From Triglochin maritima (lineage: Eukaryota > Streptophyta > Magnoliopsida > Alismatales > Juncaginaceae): a DNA stretch of 64,000 bases. The position numbers and the translations under genes are program-made. The number at the start of each line of letters is the position of its first letter. Within the stretch, counting starts at the first letter, position 1. The notes beneath the pieces were generated by a model that had not been told where the DNA came from, made no database searches, and worked only from the letters and a program-made list of their open reading frames with translations. This document shows positions 58,138-64,000 of the stretch, piece by piece. The stretch covers positions 25,649,621 through 25,713,620 of the forward strand of contig OY821784.1 of NCBI GenBank assembly GCA_963682175.1, in the 5' to 3' direction.

Positions 58138-59540
58138 TGATTGACATCATTTCATGCTTATATTTGTATCTTATATCCATTATCTTTCACCTAAACAATG
58201 CTATGTGATGAGTTTTATGTTTACTTTTCAGGAATAAATAGGTTTGAAGAGATGAAACATAAAAGGACCCAAAAGCTGGGAAAAAGGAATGGATTGTGAG
58301 ATCTGGGGACCAAGATGCAAGGGAGAAGACCTGAACGCAAGACAGAGGGACCTAAGAGCAAAACAGAATACTTCACACCATCATGGGGAGTATTTTAGCA
58401 ATTAGATTCGGGTCGGAGCTCCAATAAACGAAGTAGATGCATCTAAGACCACCAAATACACTAAGCAAAGCCCAGCACAAATTCCAGAGGGATCCAGACT
58501 TTTTAGACCGCCAATTGGCGGTCCGAGACCGCTAATTGGCAGTCACTTTTGGCCCAAATCCGCTAAGATTTCTTTGGGTTACGTATTAGTGTGTATTTAG
58601 TCCATTTCTGGTATTTGTTTAGTCCCACATCGTGGGATTGTCCCGGACTAGCTTTTTCCATGCCTATAAATAGAACTCTTCACCACCTATTGTAACGACT
58701 CCATATTTTAAGTGGCTATTCTTCCTACTAGAAGTGAGGCCTTGAAGCACACACTAAAGTAGGAGGATGCTACTTTTAATGTGAGTCATTTTAATACAAG
58801 TTTTCTTTATTATGTTGTTTGTTTTATGTTTCTTGTTTTGCTTTGCTTAATCTCATTTCATTAATTTTATTCGCTTAGTTAATATGCTTTCTTTGTTCAG
58901 TTTAATAATTAGTGTAATGTTTAGTGAGTAGTTCCATCCCCTTTGGGGGGTGGAGTAGATGTACATACATGCAAATGAGAATGGATTGAATGCTTTATTT
59001 CCAATGTGTTGATAAAACATGAATGTATGCTTGCTTGTTTAGGATAGAATTTATAACTTGATGAGTTTTGCCAAAATGATTAGACACCTCTCATGCTTGT
59101 TTAGGTTCTGAAATAAACATCTTGCATATGTAAATGTTAATCAACTAAGTTGGTGAATAGATTGATAGGTTTTGCCACAACATTTAGACACTTCCTATGC
59201 ATGATAACACCACCTTTATTTGTGCTTAAAGAATGTGTTCAACACCCACCTCTTTGCTTGTATGCACTCACTCCACCCCTTAGGGGTTTTTCCATTCCTG
59301 AAATTCCAGCATTCTTGTTTTGTTCTTAGCTTAGTTCTTATTTCATCGTTTGTTTGCTTCTTTCACATTTCGTACTTCTTAGCGTAGTGTAGTGTAGAAT
59401 AGCATAATAACATCTCTTCCATCTTTTTTGCCACTTGATTTCGGATAAACAAGAGCCTGCTCACCTCCCTGAGGACGACCCGTACTTGCCACCGCTTCAT
59501 CGTGGCCGTGCATTTGCGGTTTAAAATAAAACGTTCAACA
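58138..59540 (+). repeat. Element E 3' LTR (1403 bp)
   Basis: Starts TGATTGACATC and ends GTTCAACA. Palindrome pair 58505-58546. USE 58622-58632 and TATA 58665-58673 with 32 nt between. U5 block near 59480-59520. Confidence 0.93.
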
Positions 59541-60599
59541 GGAATACTGAGAGTGCATGACATAACACGTGAGCACATCCGCTTTCAAGTGGGAGATGGC
59601 AACAACATCTGATTTTTCCTGTACCCGTGGTGTGGTAGGCCATTATTATGTGAGGGGTGGGGGGAACGATTACACTATGATATTGGTATGCCAAAGGGTA
59701 CGATGGTTTCCCATTTTATCAGAAACGGAGCTTGGAGCCTACCTAACCAACGCTAACTACAGATGATTGATTTATGGCCAAAGATCATGAGGATGTGCAT
59801 TTATGGAGGTCGGGATAGGCCAACTCGGGTGGACTCAAGAAGAGAACCTTTCACCCTAAAGGAGGTGTGGACATGGGTAGTGCATAAAAGGGAGACCGTG
59901 GGGGTGGAGCAAGCTTATATGGTTCATAAACCATGTCCCAAAGTATGCCATTACAGCATGGCGAGCATTGCGGGGACGCCTAATGACAAAGAAATTGATG
60001 GAGGCAAGGGGGCACACCTTGGGCTGGAATGTGCACTATGTACTGCAGCTGAGGAGGATACGGGCAACCTTTTTTGGGCATGCCCTCTCACGAAGGAGGT
60101 ATTGACAGGTGTGCTTCAAACCATTGGGCTGAGCACCAGCATGGGGACCATGATTATCGAGGAGGTGAGACACATGCAACAAGTTAAGGGGGTAGTAATG
60201 ATGAAAGCGGTGCGGTTAGCTATTAGTGCGGTTATTTATGAGTCTTGGCAAAAAAGGAACATATGGATATTCGACAACGAGCGGAAGCGATCGACTGACA
60301 TTGTGAGATTGGTTAAGGATACGGTTTGGGTGATGGGATCGAAGCTGAAAGATCTCGTTGAAGACCCGGCAACTATGCGAACTTTTGAAGATATCTGGAA
60401 ATAGACGAGCAAGAATATTACATATTTAGTTGTAAGAGAGTACTAGTTAAATGAGACTTGGGCTCATGAGCGATTGTGTGGCTGGGCATGTAGTCAGCAT
60501 GTCCCACGTTCTTGTAGATCTAAATTTTGGTAGGTTGTAAATCATAGTTTCGTTAATGAAATTTCGAGGCTAAGCCTCCCTTTTGCTTTGCAAAAAAAA
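59541..60599 (+). pseudogene. LINE RT C-terminal region with zinc-binding domain and poly(A) end
   Basis: It continues the LINE after elements H and E (HDITREHIRFQVGDGNN). A degenerate stretch is followed by an open frame at 59763-60404 of about 213 codons. The open frame has FTLKEVWTWVVHK, a CALCTAAEEDTGNLFWACPL zinc-binding motif (the RT-associated zinc-binding domain of plant LINEs), and AVIYESWQKRNIWIFDNE. A 3' UTR of about 190 bp follows, then eight A at 60592-60599. The LINE is 5'-truncated and defective. Confidence 0.78.
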
Positions 60600-61257
60600 G
60601 ACATCAAAGGAAAGACATCAAGATAAAGAACAAGACTACGCTATATTAATACCTAAACTAATGGAGGAGCAAGAAGAAGTATTGGAGATGAGGAATTGCA
60701 ATGGTATATATAGACTAATACATGGTTAGGATTAATTTGGAAGTAATCGAACGACGCTAAATCAACTCTGATAGTCTTGGAATGCTCTGACCTGAATACC
60801 TGACCCGTGGCCAAAAATTGAGATCCTTTGGACCAGTTTGCTTCACCAGTGGTGGATCAAATTGATCCGATCAGGTTGAAATTTTGTCTTCTGCTTTATT
60901 TCTTCTATTGGCACGTGGGGTGAAGCTCTGGTTCACTCTCTCGACTCGATTTAGTTTTAATTGGAGAAATAGTGATTTTGTTCAAGTCATTTGTGACATT
61001 ATTTTGTACTTCTCAATCAGGTCACTCTGGGTTTTCACTTGGGTCCTTCCTGATTTGCGATCCAGTCATTGTGCATTACAAATAGGTCTAGAAGACTTCA
61101 ATTTAGTCCATTCTTGTTACATTCAGGTCCTTGTTGTTCCCTTCCTCTTCTTTATTACCTAACTCCTGAAATATTACAAACAAACTCGAGTAGCACAATA
61201 TTGGGGTAAAATAAAGGATATATAGCACGAATGCAATGTATTATATGCTACTAATCA
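60600..61257 (-). repeat. LTR fragment of the K family
   Basis: Minus orientation, ending at the terminus GCTACTAATCA as at 12517. A palindrome pair lies at 60844-60854 (CACCAGTGGTG) and 60854-60868 (GGATCAA, A, TTGATCC). A TATA-like TATATATAG is near 60702. The U5 part is missing, next to the LINE poly(A). Confidence 0.6.
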
Positions 61258-61352
61258 AATACACCCACACTTAGCTTTTGCTAGTGCTGAGCAAAACACA
61301 GAAAAAGAAAAATGAAAGAAAAAATGAAAACATACGAGAGACGGGGAAATCT
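61258..61352 (-). other. K-family 3' internal end: PPT and hairpin 3
   Basis: Sense AAGTGTGGGTGTATT-like PPT at 61258-61272. Hairpin 3 with the same 7-bp stem TTTTGCT/AGCAAAA (61276-61296) but a different loop (CAGCACT). This marks the LTR to the left as a 3' LTR. Confidence 0.55.
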
Positions 61353-61378
61353 GATTGACATCATATCATGCATATATA
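61353..61378 (+). repeat. First 26 bp of a plus-strand gypsy LTR, cut by element L
   Basis: TGATTGACATCATATCATGC and a short AT tail match the start of E's LTR. The rest should lie to the right of L, outside the window. ATATA (61374-61378) is the expected target duplication of L. Confidence 0.5.
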
Positions 61379-62570
61379 TGTTGGCTTTTTGGCCTTAATA
61401 CGTATTTTGATGATGTAATTCGACCTAATCTTAATTAGGACATGTAGATTAGCACATGTAGTATAATGGTATACATGTTGTATTGTGCTAACATCTACAG
61501 GTGATCAAGACTCAAGAAAGAAGAAAAATCAAGTCAAGACATGTAATCAAGCTAGGATTGAAGACATGTAATTTGACATTTCTTTGAGTATTAGGAACTT
61601 ATGTGAATTGAGCATAACTGAAGCTAATATGCATGCATTCACACACAAGGTTCCTTGTAGGAGTCACACACAAAATATCATATCATTTGGACTCCATTAG
61701 ATCACCTAAACACCTAAAACATTGGTCGCCAGTCTGCCTGAGTTCGGTCGACCGTTCACCTTTCGGTCGACCGGTTATACACAATATTTGTTATACCAGA
61801 CCAATTAGTTCAACCGATCACACTTCTGTTAACCGTTTACCCTGACCTGTTCGGTCGACCGGTAGATCTTCGGTCGACCGTTTCGTTTGCTATTTCTGGT
61901 AAAAATACGACCGTTATATTTGTCGTATTATACAACGGTCGTATACACATTTTTTCTCTTAATACACCCCCAAAAACTTTTGAACCGGTCGAACAAAATA
62001 ACTTGTTTGGTCGACTGTTCTATTAGGGAAAATCTACCTGCTATCGGTCGACACAAGTTTAGTTCAACCGATCGAGTTTTCCGTCTACCGAACCCTGTAG
62101 TTCGGTCGACCGGTACCTGTTCGGTCGACCGTTGACTTATAGAACTTAAGTGTTAGGTCGACCAGTACCTATGTTTGGTCAACCGATCCATTAACTTACA
62201 CAAGGGTTCGGTCGACCGTTACACCTTTCGGTCGACCATTGCTGGACAGTTTTTTGCAATCCGATTTTCTGTTTTGTGTACTTTGCACAAACCCCAATCA
62301 AAACTTGTCCAAACGGCTAGAAATTTTTAGGAGCTTATAAATAGAGGTTCACACTTAGTTTTCCATAAGATTTCACAACTCCAAAGTGTCAAACCTATAG
62401 TGAGATTTTCCACAACCTCCAAGCTCCAAATTAGCCATCCAAAGCCTAATTTCCACATCATTCATCATACAATCATCTAGCAATTGTTGTGCACAATTAG
62501 AGAGTGAGTTCCACTCAAGTTTCCATTGTTGTAAAGTATGAGTGAGACCCATAACCCACACGATCCCACA
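61379..62570 (+). repeat. Element L 5' LTR (1192 bp)
   Basis: Starts TGTTGGCTTTTTGGCC and ends CGATCCCACA. Contains nine exact GGTCGACC palindromes between 61741 and 62240 plus several one-base variants. TATA box TATAAATA near 62337. Confidence 0.9.
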
Positions 62571-62572
62571 TT

Positions 62573-62584
62573 TGGTATCAGAGC
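62573..62584 (+). other. Element L primer binding site, initiator tRNA-Met
   Basis: TGGTATCAGAGC, two bases after the LTR end, as in J. Confidence 0.93.
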
Positions 62585-62624
62585 TTTGTTAAGCTAAATT
62601 TCTTTACATTACCGTAATCTTAGC

Positions 62625-64000
62625 ATGGCTACAACATCTAATCACTTAGAGGGTTTATGCACCACAAGGCCTCCTTTGCTTAATGGGTAAAATTGTGATT
62701 ATTGGAAAAATAGAATGAAAATCTTTTTAATATCAAATGACCTTAAGTATGGGAAGTATATTCAAAATCCATACATACCCCCAAATGAAGATGAGTTAGA
62801 TTCTCTATCTAGGGCTCAAATGAAAGAAATTGAAATGAATTCTAAAATCATAAACATTCTTTATTGTGGCCTTAATGAGGGAGAATACAATAGAATTAGG
62901 GGTTGTGAAAGTGCAAATCAAATATGGCATAAGTTACAAATGCATCATGAGGGTGATAGTAAAACCAAAGAAACTAGGATAAGTCTCCTCATGCATAAAT
63001 ATGAAATATTTTCTAGGCATATCGGTGAGAACATAAGCGACATGAACACTCGCTTCACCGATATTACTAACTCTCTTTTGATTCTTGGAAGAAGGATAAA
63101 TGAAGGGGAGATGACTCAAAAATTCCTTCGGTCATTGAGCAACGATTGGGAAGACAAGGTCGTCGCAATTGAAGAATCGCACGATCTTTCCAAATTGAAG
63201 ATGGAGGAACTCATTGGAAATCTCATGGCCTATGAGCTCCAATTGAGTCATCGAAAAGAGAAGGAAGATTCAAAGAAAAAGACCACGGTGGCATTACATG
63301 CAAACTTTGATGAACCAAGGAGAAAAGATGAAGAAGAAGAAATGGTAGTCCTTGCCCAAGACTTCTTCAAATATCTCAAAAATAAAGAAGACAAAAGTGA
63401 AAGAAGAGGTATTAGAAGTGAGAGAAAAGAAGGGGAGAAGAAGAGGGAGAAAAGAAATGAGAAGGGAAGGAGCAAAAGAAGAGAAAGGAGGGAAGAAGCT
63501 CTCAAAGCTACATGGGATGATTCCTCATCACCATCAACATCATCTTCCACCTTACATAGTAGAGGAGAATTTGCTTACTCATGTCACATGGCAATTGAAG
63601 ATGAATTGAGTGAGGTAGCCTCTAACTCTTCTATTTCTAATTCTTGCTCATCTAGAGATCTTAGTGATAGCTCAAACTCAAGTGCATCTAATGAAACATT
63701 TACTAAAGATGAGCTCCAAAATGCATTTCATGATTTAGTTAAACAATATGAGATCGTTTGTGGAAAGAACAAAAATGCTAGAAAAACTATAAATGATCTT
63801 AAATGCCAAATTGAGCTAATCATGAATGAAAAGAATGAGGTGATTGCTAGTCTAAGTAAAACACCTATTGTTGATGAACATGTAGATCTTAAAGCTTCAA
63901 ATATGAAATTAAGAAAAGATCTAGAAATGTTCACTAAACGAACAAAAATGCTTGATATGCTTTTGAGTAGTCAAAGACAATCATTAGCTAAACATGGTTT
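62625..64000 (+). pseudogene. gag: Element L copia-type Gag with one stop, runs off the right edge
   Basis: It starts MATTSNHLEGL at 62625. TAA at 62688-62690 falls inside the N-terminal motif (PPLLNG, stop, NCDYWKNRM). After it the frame is open to the window end, about 437 codons. It has NILYCGLNEGEYNRIRGCES, QIWHKLQMHHEG, the Gag helical region (ISLLMHKYEIFSRHIGENIS, NEGEMTQKFLRSLSNDWEDK, LSKLKMEELIGNLMAYELQL), a Lys/Arg/Glu-rich stretch, a Ser-rich stretch with FAYSCHMAIEDE, and a coiled-coil ending LLSSQRQSLAKHG. No CCHC zinc knuckle is seen where Sirevirus-type Gags normally have one before the ATW-D-S segment. Function would be RNA packaging. Confidence 0.82.

Larger units (their letters stand above)
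28440..59540 (+). mobile_element. Element E: gypsy Gag-Pro-only element, 5' LTR split by element C
   Basis: GGAAT flanks it at 28435-28439 and 59541-59545. Its own parts are 5' LTR (28440-29266 plus 51827-52404), primer site, leader, gag-pro (53493-56588), 3' region and 3' LTR (58138-59540). The two halves of the 5' LTR add up to about 1405 bp against 1403 bp for the 3' LTR. The inserted 22.5 kb (element C with D and F inside) is bordered by GATGT. Confidence 0.9.
61379..64000 (+). mobile_element. Element L: Ty1/copia (Sirevirus-like), 5' part
   Basis: 5' LTR 61379-62570, initiator tRNA-Met primer site and gag, running off the right edge. Same family as J but clearly diverged. Confidence 0.87.

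Noticed and set aside
63248..63609. Leu/Ser-rich or Lys-rich ORFs in other frames
   Set aside because: Shadows of the Lys/Glu-rich part of element L's Gag, whose frame is open to the window end.

Overview
This window is plant nuclear DNA, probably from a repeat-rich intergenic or pericentromeric block of a flowering plant, most likely a eudicot. I found no convincing host gene. Nearly everything is LTR retrotransposon, plus one 5'-truncated LINE and one DNA-transposon end. The plant assignment rests on 5-bp target duplications, an 18-nt primer site matching the 3' end of tRNA-Asp (Athila-like Ty3/gypsy), an initiator tRNA-Met primer site (Ty1/copia, Sirevirus-like), and gag, protease, RT and integrase of plant type. 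The species cannot be told.

Layout. A (1-3663, minus) is a gypsy element running off the left edge. It sits inside the 3' LTR of B (3664-11617, minus), a gypsy element coding only Gag-protease. 11618-15005 is a mosaic of old LTR fragments, a tandemly duplicated unidentified sequence and one CACTA-like end. J (15006-20294, plus, duplication AAGTA) is a copia element with three LTRs and two internal remnants. A LINE begins near 20745 and is interrupted twice: by H (21164-28421, minus, ATGGG), a young gag-protease gypsy element of another family, and 13 bp beyond H's duplicated target by E (28440-59540, plus, GGAAT). The LINE resumes at 59541 and ends in poly(A) at 60599. E's 5' LTR contains C (29267-51821, plus, GATGT), the only element with RT, RNase H, integrase and an env-like ORF. 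C's RT holds solo LTR F (34839-36228, CGCGT), and its 3' LTR holds D (42852-51470, minus, CTTCC), a young Gag-Pro-only element. An old LTR end (60600-61378) and copia element L (61379 to the right edge) finish the window.

How the parts relate. B, D and E share LTR type, primer site, leader and a long Gag-Pro ORF with an unrecognised C-terminal extension of about 230 residues, and all lack RT and integrase. C is the kind of element that could have supplied those enzymes in trans, although this copy is dead. H has independently been reduced to gag-protease.

The most interesting signals are non-coding and recur between families: (i) a plant snRNA-type upstream element (GTCCCACATCG) about 32 nt before a TATA box in the LTRs; (ii) pairs of short palindromes at one LTR position and again in the leader, with different sequence in different families; (iii) three small hairpins just before the polypurine tract, the first closed by GNRA loops of different sequence; (iv) a second polypurine-tract-like motif about 1 kb upstream of the first; (v) a U5 hairpin shared by otherwise unlike LTR families.
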